64,000 bases of DNA, taken from positions 110,156-174,155 of the forward strand of contig JAQNBH010000133.1 in NCBI GenBank assembly GCA_028752905.1, read 5' to 3'. The translations under genes were made by a program, and so were the position numbers. Below the pieces are notes generated by a model that worked only from the letters and a program-made list of their open reading frames with translations, searched no databases and was not told the origin of the DNA. Each line of letters starts with the position of its first letter. Position 1 is the first letter of the stretch. Shown piece by piece: positions 22,301 through 33,420 of the stretch. Origin of the DNA: Cladorhizidae sp. MBARI D1340-BT2 (taxonomy: Eukaryota > Porifera > Demospongiae > Poecilosclerida > Cladorhizidae).

Positions 22301-25300
22301 CATTGGCCCTAGCCATTACCCTAGCCCTAACACTAGCAACTGCATTGGCCCTAGCCATTACCCTGGCCCTAACACTAGCAACTGCACTGGCCCTAGTGAT
22401 TACCCTGGCCCTAACACTAGCAACTGCACTGGCCCTAGCCATTACCCTGGCCCTAACACTAGCAACTGCACTGGCCCTAGCCATTACCCTGGCCCTAACA
22501 CTAGCAACTGCACTGGCCCTAGCCATTACCCTGGCCCTAACACTAGCAACTGCACTGGCCCTAGCCATTGCCCTGGCCCTAACACTAGCAACTGCACTGG
22601 CCCTAGCCATTGCCCTGGCCCTAACACTAGCAACTGCACTGGCCCTAGCCATTACCCTGGCCCTAACACTAGCAACTGCACTGGCCCTAGCCATTGCCCT
22701 GGCCCTAACAACACTAGCAACTGCACTGGCCCTAGCCATTGCCCTGGCCCTAACAACACTAGCAACTGCACTGGCCCTAGCCATTGCCCTGGCCCTAACA
22801 CTAGCAACTGCACTGGCCCTAGCCATTGCCCTGGCCCTAACACTAGCAACTGCACTGGCCCTAGCCATTACCCTGGCCCTAACACTAGCAACTGCACTGG
22901 CCCTAGTCATTACCCTGGCCCTAACACTAGCAACTGCACTGGCCCTAGCCATTACCCTGGTCCTAACACTAGCAACTGCACTGGCCCTAGCCATTACCCT
23001 GGCCCTAACACTAGCAACTGCACTGGCCCTAGCCATTACCCTGGCCCTAACACTAGCATCTGCACTGGCCCTAGCCATTACCCTGGCCCTAACACTAGCA
23101 ACTACAGTGGCCCTAGCCATTACCCTGGCCCTAACACTAGCAACTGCACTGGCCCTAGTCATTACCCTGGCCCTAACACTAGCAACTGCACTGGCCCTAG
23201 TCATTACCCTGGCCCTAACACTAGCAACTGCACTGGCCCTAGTCATTACCCTGGCCCTAACACTAGCAACTGCACTGGCCCTAGCCATTGCCCTGGCCCT
23301 AACACTAGCAACTGCACTGGCCCTAGTCATTACCCTGGCCCTAACACTAGCAACTGCACTGGCCCTAGCCATTACCCTGGCCCTAACACTAGCAACTGCA
23401 CTGGCCCTAGCCATTACCCTGGCCCTAACACTAGCAACTGCACTGGCCCTAGCCATTACCCTGGCCCTAACACTAGCATCTGCACTGGCCCTAGCCATTA
23501 CCCTGGCCCTAACACTAGCAACTACAGTGGCCCTAGCCATTACCCTGGCCCTAACACTAGCAACTGCACTGGCCCTAGTCATTACCCTGGCCCTAACACT
23601 AGCAACTGCACTGGCCCTAGTCATTACCCTGGCCCTAACACTAGCAACTGCACTGGCCCTAGTCATTACCCTGGCCCTAACACTAGCAACTGCACTGGCC
23701 ATAGCCATTGCCCTGGCCCTAACACTAGCAACTGCACTGGCCCTAGCCATTACCCTGGCCCTAACACTAGCAACTGCACTGGCCCTAGCCATTACCCTGG
23801 CCCTAACACTAGCAACTGCACTGGCCCTAGCCATTACCCTGGCCCTAACACTAGCAACTGCACTGGCCCTAGCCATTGCCCTGGCCCTAACAACACTAGC
23901 AACTGCACTGGCCCTAGCCATTGCCCTGGCCCTAACACTAGCAACTGCACTGGCCCTAGCCATTGCCCTGGCCCTAACAACACTAGCAACTGCACTGGCC
24001 CTAGCCATTACCCTGGCCCTAACAACACTAGCAACTGCACTGGCCCTAGCCATTGCCCTGGCCCTAACACTAGCAACTGCACTGGCCCTAGCCATTGCCC
24101 TGGCCCTAACACTAGCAACTGCACTGGCCCTAGCCATTGCCCTGGCCCTAACACTAGCAACTGCACTGGCCCTAGCCATTACCCTGGCCCTAACACTAGC
24201 AACTGCACTGGCCCTAGCCATTGCCCTGGCCCTAACAACACTAGCAACTGCACTGGCCCTAGCCATTGCCCTGGCCCTAACAACACTAGCAACTGCACTG
24301 GCCCTAGCCATTGCCCTGGCCCTAACACTAGCAACTGCACTGGCCCTAGCCATTGCCCTGGCCCTAACACTAGCAACTGCACTGGCCCTAGCCATTACCC
24401 TGGCCCTAACACTAGCAACTGCACTGGCCCTAGTCATTACCCTGGCCCTAACACTAGCAACTGCACTGGCCCTAGCCATTACCCTGGTCCTAACACTAGC
24501 AACTGCACTGGCCCTAGCCATTACCCTGGCCCTAACACTAGCAACTGCACTGGCCCTAGCCATTACCCTGGCCCTAACACTAGCATCTGCACTGGCCCTA
24601 GCCATTACCCTGGCCCTAACACTAGCAACTACAGTGGCCCTAGCCATTACCCTGGCCCTAACACTAGCAACTGCACTGGCCCTAGTCATTACCCTGGCCC
24701 TAACACTAGCAACTGCACTGGCCCTAGTCATTACCCTGGCCCTAACACTAGCAACTGCACTGGCCCTAGTCATTACCCTGGCCCTAACACTAGCAACTGC
24801 ACTGGCCCTAGCCATTGCCCTGGCCCTAACACTAGCAACTGCACTGGCCCTAGTCATTACCCTGGCCCTAACACTAGCAACTGCACTGGCCCTAGCCATT
24901 ACCCTGGCCCTAACACTAGCAACTGCACTGGCCCTAGCCATTACCCTGGCCCTAACACTAGCAACTGCACTGGCCCTAGCCATTACCCTGGCCCTAACAC
25001 TAGCATCTGCACTGGCCCTAGCCATTACCCTGGCCCTAACACTAGCAACTACAGTGGCCCTAGCCATTACCCTGGCCCTAACACTAGCAACTGCACTGGC
25101 CCTAGTCATTACCCTGGCCCTAACACTAGCAACTGCACTGGCCCTAGTCATTACCCTGGCCCTAACACTAGCAACTGCACTGGCCCTAGTCATTACCCTG
25201 GCCCTAACACTAGCAACTGCACTGGCCATAGCCATTGCCCTGGCCCTAACACTAGCAACTGCACTGGCCCTAGCCATTACCCTGGCCCTAACACTAGCAA

Positions 25301-28300
25301 CTGCACTGGCCCTAGCCATTACCCTGGCCCTAACACTAGCAACTGCACTGGCCCTAGCCATTACCCTGGCCCTAACACTAGCAACTGCACTGGCCCTAGC
25401 CATTGCCCTGGCCCTAACAACACTAGCAACTGCACTGGCCCTAGCCATTGCCCTGGCCCTAACAACACTAGCAACTGCACTGGCCCTAGCCATTGCCCTG
25501 GCCCTAACACTAGCAACTGCACTGGCCCTAGCCATTGCCCTGGCCCTAACACTAGCAACTGCACTGGCCCTAGCCATTACCCTGGCCCTAACACTAGCAA
25601 CTGCACTGGCCCTAGCCATTACCCTGGTCCTAACACTAGCAACTGCACTGGCCCTAGCCATTACCCTGGCCCTAACACTAGCAACTGCACTGGCCCTAGC
25701 CATTACCCTGGCCCTAACACTAGCAACTGCACTGGCCCTAGCCATTGCCCTGGCCCTAACACTAGCAACTGCACTGGCCCTAGTCATTACCCTGGCCCTA
25801 ACACTAGCAACTGCACTGGCCCTAGCCATTACCCTGGCCCTAACACTAGCAACTGCACTGGCCCTAGCCATTACCCTGGCCCTAACACTAGCAACTGCAC
25901 TGGCCCTAGCCATTACCCTGGCCCTAACACTAGCAACTGCACTGGCCCTAGCCATTGCCCTGGCCCTAACACTAGCAACTGCACTGGCCCTAGCCATTGC
26001 CCTGGCCCTAACACTAGCAACTGCACTGGCCCTAGCCATTACCCTGGCCCTAACACTAGCAACTGCACTGGCCCTAGCCATTGCCCTGGCCCTAACAACA
26101 CTAGCAACTGCATTGGCCCTAGCCATTGCCCTGGCCCTAACACTAGCAACTGCATTGGCCCTAGCCATTACCCTGGCCCTAACACTAGCAACTGCATTGG
26201 CCCTAGCCATTACCCTGGCCCTAACACTAGCAACTGCATTGGCCCTAGCCATTGCCCTGGCCCTAACACTAGCAACTGCACTGGCCCTAGCCATTACCCT
26301 GGCCCTAACACTAGCAACTGCACTGGCCCTAGCCATTGCCCTGGCCCTAACAACACTAGCAACTGCACTGGCCCTAGCCATTGCCCTGGCCCTAACACTA
26401 GCAACTGCACTGGCCCTAGCCATTGCCCTGGCCCTAACACTAGCAACTGCACTGGCCCTAGCCATTACCCTGGCCCTAACACTAGCAACTGCACTGGCCC
26501 TAGCCATTACCCTGGCCCTAACACTAGCAACTGCACTGGCCCTAGCCATTACCCTGGCCCTAACACTAGCAACTGCACTGGCCCTAGCCATTGCCCTGGC
26601 CCTAACAACACTAGCAACTGCACTGGCCCTAGCCATTGCCCTGGCCCTAACAACACTAGCAACTGCACTGGCCCTAGCCATTGCCCTGGCCCTAACACTA
26701 GCAACTGCACTGGCCCTAGCCATTGCCCTGGCCCTAACACTAGCAACTGCACTGGCCCTAGCCATTACCCTGGCCCTAACACTAGCAACTGCACTGGCCC
26801 TAGCCATTACCCTGGTCCTAACACTAGCAACTGCACTGGCCCTAGCCATTACCCTGGCCCTAACACTAGCAACTGCACTGGCCCTAGCCATTACCCTGGC
26901 CCTAACACTAGCAACTGCACTGGCCCTAGCCATTGCCCTGGCCCTAACACTAGCAACTGCACTGGCCCTAGTGATTACCCTGGCCCTAACACTAGCAACT
27001 GCACTGGCCCTAGCCATTACCCTGGCCCTAACACTAGCAACTGCACTGGCCCTAGCCATTACCCTGGCCCTAACACTAGCAACTGCACTGGCCCTAGCCA
27101 TTACCCTGGCCCTAACACTAGCAACTGCACTGGCCCTAGCCATTGCCCTGGCCCTAACACTAGCAACTGCACTGGCCCTAGCCATTGCCCTGGCCCTAAC
27201 ACTAGCAACTGCACTGGCCCTAGCCATTACCCTGGCCCTAACACTAGCAACTGCACTGGCCCTAGCCATTGCCCTGGCCCTAACAACACTAGCAACTGCA
27301 CTGGCCCTAGCCATTGCCCTGGCCCTAACAACACTAGCAACTGCATTGGCCCTAGCCATTACCCTGGCCCTAACACTAGCAACTGCATTGGCCCTACCCA
27401 TTACCCTGGCCCTAACACTAGCAACTGCATTGGCCCTAGCCATTACCCTGGCCCTAACACTAGCAACTGCATTGGCCCTAGCCATTGCCCTGGCCCTAAC
27501 ACTAGCAACTGCACTGGCCCTAGCCATTACCCTGGCCCTAACACTAGCAACTGCACTGGCCCTAGCCATTGCCCTGGCCCTAACAACACTAGCAACTGCA
27601 CTGGCCCTAGCCATTGCCCTGGCCCTAACACTAGCAACTGCACTGGCCCTAGCCATTGCCCTGGCCCTAACACTAGCAACTGCACTGGCCCTAGCCATTA
27701 CCCTGGCCCTAACACTAGCAACTGCATTGGCCCTAGCCATTGCCCTGGCCCTAACACTAGCAACTGCACTGGCCCTAGCCATTACCCTGGCCCTAACACT
27801 AGCAACTGCACTGGCCCTAGCCATTGCCCTGGCCCTAACAACACTAGCAACTGCACTGGCCCTAGCCATTGCCCTGGCCCTAACACTAGCAACTGCACTG
27901 GCCCTAGCCATTGCCCTGGCCCTAACACTAGCAACTGCACTGGCCCTAGCCATTACCCTGGCCCTAACACTAGCAACTGCACTGGCCCTAGCCATTGCCC
28001 TGGCCCTAACACTAGCAACGGCACTGGCCCTAGCCATTACCCTGGCCCTAACACTAGCAACTGCATTGGCCCTAGCCATTGCCCTGGCCCTAACACTAGC
28101 AACTGCACTGGCCCTAGCCATTACCCTGGCCCTAACACTAGCAACTGCATTGGCCCTAGCCATTACCCTGGCCCTAACACTAGCAACTGCATTGGCCCTA
28201 GCCATTGCCCTGGCCCTAACACTAGCAACTGCACTGGCCCTAGCCATTACCCTGGCCCTAACACTAGCAACTGCACTGGCCCTAGCCATTGCCCTGGCCC

Positions 28301-30295
28301 TAACAACACTAGCAACTGCACTGGCCCTAGCCATTGCCCTGGCCCTAACACTAGCAATTGCACTGGCCCTAGCCATTGCCCTGGCCCTAACACTAGCAAC
28401 TGCACTGGCCCTAGCCATTACCCTGGCCCTAACACTAGCAACTGCACTGGCCCTAGCCATTGCCCTGGCCCTAACAACACTAGCAACTGCACTGGCCCTA
28501 GCCATTGCCCTGGCCCTAACAACACTAGCAACTGCACTGGCCCTAGCCATTGCCCTGGCCCTAACACTAGCAACTGCACTGGCCCTAGCCATTGCCCTGG
28601 CCCTAACACTAGCAACTGCACTGGCCCTAGCCATTACCCTGGCCCTAACACTAGCAACTGCACTGGCCCTAGCCATTACCCTGGTCCTAACACTAGCAAC
28701 TGCACTGGCCCTAGCCATTACCCTGGCCCTAACACTAGCAACTGCACTGGCCCTAGCCATTACCCTGGCCCTAACACTAGCAACTGCACTGGCCCTAGCC
28801 ATTGCCCTGGCCTTAACACTAGCAACTGCACTGGCCCTAGCGATTACCCTGGCCCTAACACTAGCAACTGCACTGGCCCTAGCCATTACCCTGGCCCTAA
28901 CACTAGCAACTGCACTGGCCCTAGCCATTACCCTGGCCCTAACACTAGCAACTGCACTGGCCCTAGCCATTACCCTGGCCCTAACACTAGCAACTGCACT
29001 GGCCCTAGCCATTGCCCTGGCCCTAACACTAGCAACTGCACTGGCCCTAGCCATTGCCCTGGCCCTAACACTAGCAACTGCACTGGCCCTAGCCATTACC
29101 CTGGCCCTAACACTAGCAACTGCACTGGCCCTAGCCATTGCCCTGGCCCTAACAACACTAGCAACTGCACTGGCCCTAGCCATTGCCCTGGCCCTAACAC
29201 TAGCAACTGCACTGGCCCTAGCCATTGCCCTGGCCCTAACACTAGCAACTGCACTGGCCCTAGCCATTACCCTGGCCCTAACACTAGCAACTGCATTGGC
29301 CCTAGCCATTACCCTGGCCCTAACACTAGCAACTGCACTGGCCCTAGCCATTACCCTGGCCCTAACACTAGCAACTGCACTGGCCCTAGCCATTGCCCTG
29401 GCCCTAACACTAGCAACTGCACTGGCCCTAGTGATTACCCTGGCCCTAACACTAGCAACTGCACTGGCCCTAGCCATTACCCTGGCCCTAACACTAGCAA
29501 CTGCACTGGCCCTAGCCATTACCCTGGCCCTAACACTAGCAACTGCACTGGCCCTAGCCATTACCCTGGCCCTAACACTAGCAACTGTACTGGCCCTAGC
29601 CATTACCCTGCCCCTAACACTAGCAACTGCACTGGCCCTAGCCATTACCCTGGCCCTAACACTAGCAACTGCACTGGCCCTAGCCATTACCCTGGCCCTA
29701 ACACTAGCAACTGCACTGGCCCTAGCCATTACCCTGGCCCTAACACTAGCAACTACACTGGCCCTAGCCATTACCCTGGCCCTAACACTAGCAACTGCAC
29801 TGGCCATAGCCATTGCCCTGGCCCTAACACTAGCAACTGCACTGGCCATAGCCATTACCCTGGCCCTAACACTAGCAACTGCACTGGCCCTAGCCATTAC
29901 CCTGGCCCTAACACTAGCAACTGCACTGGCCCTAGCCATTGCCCTGGCCCTAACACTAGCAACTGCACTGGCCCTAGCCATTACCCTGGCCCTAACACTA
30001 GCAACTGCACTGGCCCTAGCCATTACCCTGGCCCTAACACTAGCAACTACACTGGCCCTAGCCATGACCCTGGCCCTAACACTAGCAACTGCACTGGCCA
30101 TAGCCATTGCCCTGGCCCTAACACTAGCAACTGCACTGGCCATAGCCATTACCCTGGCCCTAACACTAGCAACTGCACTGGCCCTAGCCATTACCCTGGC
30201 CCTAACACTAGCAACTGCACTGGCCCTAGCCATTGCCCTGACCCTAACACTAGCAACTGCACTGGCCCTAGCCATTGCCCTGGCCCTAACACTAG
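16325..30295. repeat. 42-bp satellite array, copy III (about 332 units, 14 kb)
   Basis: Same 42-bp unit as at 77-1676. Variants include ACCCTGG or GCCCTGG, AGCC or AGTC, CTAACAACACTAGC (a 3-bp addition in many units), GCATTGG, GCATCTGC and ACTACAGTGG. Rare variants show nested duplication. A block of about 6.95 kb is repeated: GCATCTGC at 17631 and 18051 recurs at 24585 and 25005, all shifted 6,954 bp. Further right the shift is 6,912 bp (CCTACCC at 20481 and 27393, CAACGGC near 21106 and 28018). The same pair also occurs at 23058 and 23478. Both strands are open for over 4,600 codons because indels are multiples of three; I do not call a gene. Confidence 0.97.
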
Positions 30296-30449
30296 CACAT
30301 ACTCACGTGTGTAGCACATCTGCACATCAACCAGCACCTGAGCTATCCCACATGGAGCATACCATGCTCACGCATGCTCAATGATGGTCCATGCTGAAGC
30401 TGAGTCAGGTGAGGTGGACATCTTACAAGTGTTTGGAGTACTAGCATAC
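30296..30449. repeat. block A, copy III, left part
   Basis: Continues directly from the 42-bp array with the same junction as copy I (ACTAGCACATACTCACGTG). It is interrupted at 30450 by the piggyBac-like element; the remainder resumes at 31419. Confidence 0.9.
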
Positions 30450-30604
30450 TTAACCCTTTCACTGGCAGATTTACGGAGGACATTTTACAAAAATTGACAC
30501 AATTTCACATACTTTTTTTAATAGGGGACCTTATGAAGACAAGTACCCAACAACTATATATCAGGTGATAGCTGATGCATGAAGGGACGTTATGTTAAAT
30601 TTTT

Positions 30605-30617
30605 GTTGCTTAGCAAC
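30605..30617. promoter_or_regulatory. X-box-like palindrome in the piggyBac-like element
   Basis: GTTGCTTAGCAAC, the same type of 13-bp inverted motif as at 11352 and 31990, but in unrelated surrounding DNA. Role unknown. Confidence 0.15.
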
Positions 30618-30911
30618 AAACCACAGAAATGTGAATATTGTTATAAGAGACAGGAAGTAAAATAAAAGGGTTTATATCGGGTTTAAAAAATAAATATCAT
30701 CTCAATTTCATATTACACATGAAACCAGCAATGTTAGCTGGTCAACTTTTGGTCAACAACAACAACTGTTTGTAAAATAACCTCTCCTCCAACCCTGTCT
30801 TCTCCTCTGCTGCTTCCTCATCCTCCTCCTCCAGCTCCATGAGTGAAACTACCTTCACAGGAGAAATAGTTCTTATTATTATGCTGGTTACTAGGCTTTA
30901 CTATACAACTC

Positions 30912-31189
30912 TTATCTATTCTTACCTTGGGGGAAGTCTTCATGACCATCGCTATCGTCTGAAGCTTCGCTTGGCAGAGTAGGGCGATCTATACTTTGAA
31001 AACTTGCTTCGTGGTCGGTGCCAACAGCTTCTGTTATAGCTACCATAGCATCACTGTCAACTACGCCACTTCCCAGGTAAGCACAGGCACTTTCTTGCTC
31101 TCCTTCACTATCGTCAATCTCGGACAGGCCGAAGTCATCCTCAAATAGGAAGTCTAACGCTTCGTCTCTACTCTAAAGCAAGTCGCCAT
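30912..31189 (-). pseudogene. acidic N-terminal relic, probably of a piggyBac-type transposase
   Basis: On the minus strand an ATG at 31189 opens MATCF and soon hits a stop. A frame shifted by one base is open from 31172 to a stop at 30912 and reads DEALDFLFEDDFGLSEIDDS, then VVDSDAMVAITEAVG and LPSEASDDSDGHEDF. Acidic, serine-rich N-termini are usual for piggyBac-type transposases, but I see no DDD catalytic core or C-terminal cysteine-rich domain. A splice-donor-like AAGGTAAGAA lies at about 30919-30928. A further acidic stretch (MELEEEDEEAAEEK) follows at about 30800-30842. Identification rests mainly on location inside the element. Confidence 0.4.
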
Positions 31190-31418
31190 TTCTTCTTCGA
31201 GACCGGGAATTAACCGGAAGTGATGTTTGCTGGCATGTTTACTTCCATTTCCTCATTCCGTATTATCCTGATATTCAGGGGTATATTAGAGGCATGCTTT
31301 GGGCATATTCGTACAATTTTTGAAGTTAATACCGCGAACGGTTAATTTTTTATGAATTGTTTCGTCGCGGTTAATCCGTTTTCGCGACTTAAGTCGCTTA
31401 TGCCAGTGAGAGGGTTAA

Positions 31419-31580
31419 CCTCAGCATCAAGGATGTGCTAATTAGGTTATATTAGTGTAGATTGGTGTCGACACACAGCAAAATTCTCTAGTAAACCACA
31501 TGTTCTATGAGGCTGGGCCTCCCAGACAACACTCCAGCAGCAGTTCCTACAGCCCTAGGCACTGCCCTGGCACTAACTAG
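31419..31580. repeat. block A, copy III, right part
   Basis: Resumes with CCTCAGCATCAAGGATGTGC and matches 1831-2019 and 10505-10680, minus a short stretch near 31515 (GGCTGGGCCTCCC against GGCTGGCCTAGTGTGGCC in copy I). Confidence 0.9.
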
Positions 31581-31893
31581 GAGGTGGAGCACAGCTCTAT
31601 GGGGACACACACTGGACCAACACCACACTGGGTGGAGGCATGTTGAAGTAGGTGGCCATTGCTCTAAGGGGGCACACACTAGACCTACACCACACTGGGT
31701 GGAGGCAGGTTGAAGTAGGTGGCCATAGCTCTATGGGGACACACACTGGACCAACACCACACTGGGTGGAGGCAGGTTGAAGTAGGTGGCCATAGCTCTA
31801 AGGGGGCACACACTGGACCAACACCACACTGGGTGGAGGCAGGTTGAAGTAGGTGGCCATAGCTCTATGGGGACACACACTGGACCAACACCA
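31581..31893. repeat. 67-bp minisatellite, copy III (about 4.7 units)
   Basis: Same unit as at 2020 and 10681. Two units carry the CTAAGGGGGC variant seen once in copy II near 11169, which shows that variant existed before or spread between copies. Confidence 0.95.
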
Positions 31894-32210
31894 TTGGATT
31901 AAAAATCTAAAAACATTAAATGCAGTGTATAATACTCTTCACACTTGACCACACATTTGAAAGGGCAGGGGGAAATTCTGCATTATCTAGTTGCCTAGCA
32001 ACCCACTGCTATCATAAGTGCAGGAGCTAATGAGATGTGCTATTCCTTAAATATTGCACACCAACTGATTCTGTATATACAAACTACTGTAGGAGTATGT
32101 TTGTGGGGGCCAGCACATGTCTCTGTGGAGTGACAGAATGGTGGAAGCACAGACATGTCCTGGTGGCAGCCATCCCTCCTCTCCTTGAAGAAGGGGATTC
32201 TCAAGTTATA
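31894..32210. repeat. block B left flank, copy III
   Basis: Matches 11265-11562 with small indels. Holds GTTGCCTAGCAAC at 31990-32002, which fits the RFX X-box consensus fully. Ends in TCTCAAGT before the TATA-flanked element. Confidence 0.85.
31990..32002. promoter_or_regulatory. X-box consensus match (possible RFX site)
   Basis: GTTGCC, one base, AGCAAC: both half-sites fit the X-box consensus bound by RFX winged-helix proteins. The duplicate in copy II has diverged by one base. There is no adjacent gene. Confidence 0.25.
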
Positions 32211-33376
32211 GTCAATTGGGGTAAAAAAAGCCGGGGGGGGAAGTTGGGGTTAAAAAAGACCAGGGGTCTGGGGAAGACACAACTGCTTTAAGAATTTAAG
32301 CAATCCTTGATCTGTCAAGTAATTTTAATGGGCATTTCATTAATGTGTGTTTTTGTATAAAAAATATTGACATGGAGGACATGACAAAATAAAGAACCTA
32401 AACATGTAGAAAATACCCGAAATTAACTTTTTTCTGACTCACCTGAACTTTTGGGTAGATTAATAGTAAATTATGAACGCTAGACAAAGAAAATAGTTAC
32501 TAAATGGTTTACTAAATGGTTTATTTTAAAAACCCTGATATTTTATGGTTTTTTGGAACGGCTTTTTTTTACCCCAGATATTTTTGGTCACTCTGGGTAA
32601 AAAAAAAGCCAGTTGGCAAATGTTTTCTAGAAATATGAATAAACCACCTAGTGAATGGTACATGGACTATATCATTCTGATGGACAGAATGATACAATAG
32701 TATATATATATATAATGTGATAACTGAATATGAATGAACCAACTTTAGTCATTGATTATCAATGGTACATGGACTATCAAAAGTTTTCAGTGATGACGAA
32801 GATGCTGATCCCACTTCAGCTGAATTTACCTTCCTTCAAAAAAAGAGAGTGAAGCACAGACTCAACACACATTTTCTATGATTGGCCAAAGCAGGAAGAT
32901 GTGGAGATAGTAGCAGTGGATGGTTGCATGTATGGCCCTGTTCAGCCAGTAGTGGAGACAGTTAGTCGAGGGAATGCACTGCTGAAGTTTGAGTGTGAAG
33001 CAAAAGTGATAAACATTTTCAATTAAGAAAATGCAATAAAACCAACTGTAAACCATTACTGTACTATTTACTGGACTATTGGAACACATTTTAATGAAAA
33101 AAAATTCAATTGATTAAATATTGAAGTAATTACATTTGATTTTAACTTTAAAGTTATTTTTAAAGGAGTGGGTTTGTTTTTACCTCGAACTTGTAAAAAA
33201 AAGCCACCATATTTTAATCATTATAGGACATAGGATATTTTATTTATGATAGTCATCATTTGATAGTAAAGTACTAGAGGATGGCACATGTGTTTTTAGT
33301 CAATCCTTTACTCTGGCTCTTAAAAGGTAAAGTTAAAGGGAAACGGCTTTTTTTTTAACCCAATTGACCAATTGAC
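32211..33376. mobile_element. TATA-flanked inverted-repeat element in block B, copy III
   Basis: GTCAATTGGGGTAAAAAAAG at the left end (32211 on) is inverted at the right end, which has a 9-bp internal duplication (CCAATTGAC twice, near 33360-33376). TATA flanks both ends (32207-32210 and 33377-33380). The body matches 11563-12729, with the same coding-like relic at 32774-33026. Poly(T)ACCCC and GGGTAAAA-type motifs recur inside in both orientations. Superfamily not identified. Confidence 0.55.
32774..33026 (+). pseudogene. coding-like relic in block B, copy III (unknown product)
   Basis: Same two overlapping frames as in copy II. The first opens LSKVFSDDEDADPTSAEF at 32774 and stops at 32881. 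The second starts FYDWPKQEDVEIVAVDGCMY at 32874 and ends at a stop at 33026 (50 residues). The 9 bp missing from copy II (within PKQED) are present here, so this copy is closer to the ancestral form. No known domain is recognised; it may be a broken exon. Confidence 0.3.
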
Positions 33377-33420
33377 TATACCATAAGATTTTAAGAATCA
33401 AGAATGGAGGACATACTTGC
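33377..33420. repeat. block B right flank, copy III
   Basis: TATACCATAAGATTTT and GAATGGAGGACATACTTGCC, the same junction sequence as 12730-12790, leading into satellite DNA. Confidence 0.8.

Larger units (their letters stand above)
30450..31418 (-). mobile_element. piggyBac-like element (non-autonomous) at TTAA
   Basis: TTAA at 30450-30453 and 31415-31418 flanks a 961-bp body that starts CCCTTTCACTGGCA and ends TGCCAGTGAGAGGG; the 14-bp termini are inverted copies with one mismatch. TTAA target duplication and CCC...GGG ends are the hallmark of the piggyBac superfamily. Copies I and II of block A carry CATACCTGACCTCAGCAT instead, so the insertion is precise and postdates the cassette duplication or arose in one copy. 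A minus-strand acidic coding relic (30912-31189) is kept. At 961 bp it cannot encode a full transposase. Confidence 0.85.

Noticed and set aside
16213..30384. A 4,723-codon open frame (repeats such as LATALALAITLALT) and an equally long minus-strand frame
   Set aside because: Both strands are open at once only because the 42-bp unit is a multiple of three and free of stops in those frames. There is no codon-level conservation, no non-repeat domain and no gene structure.
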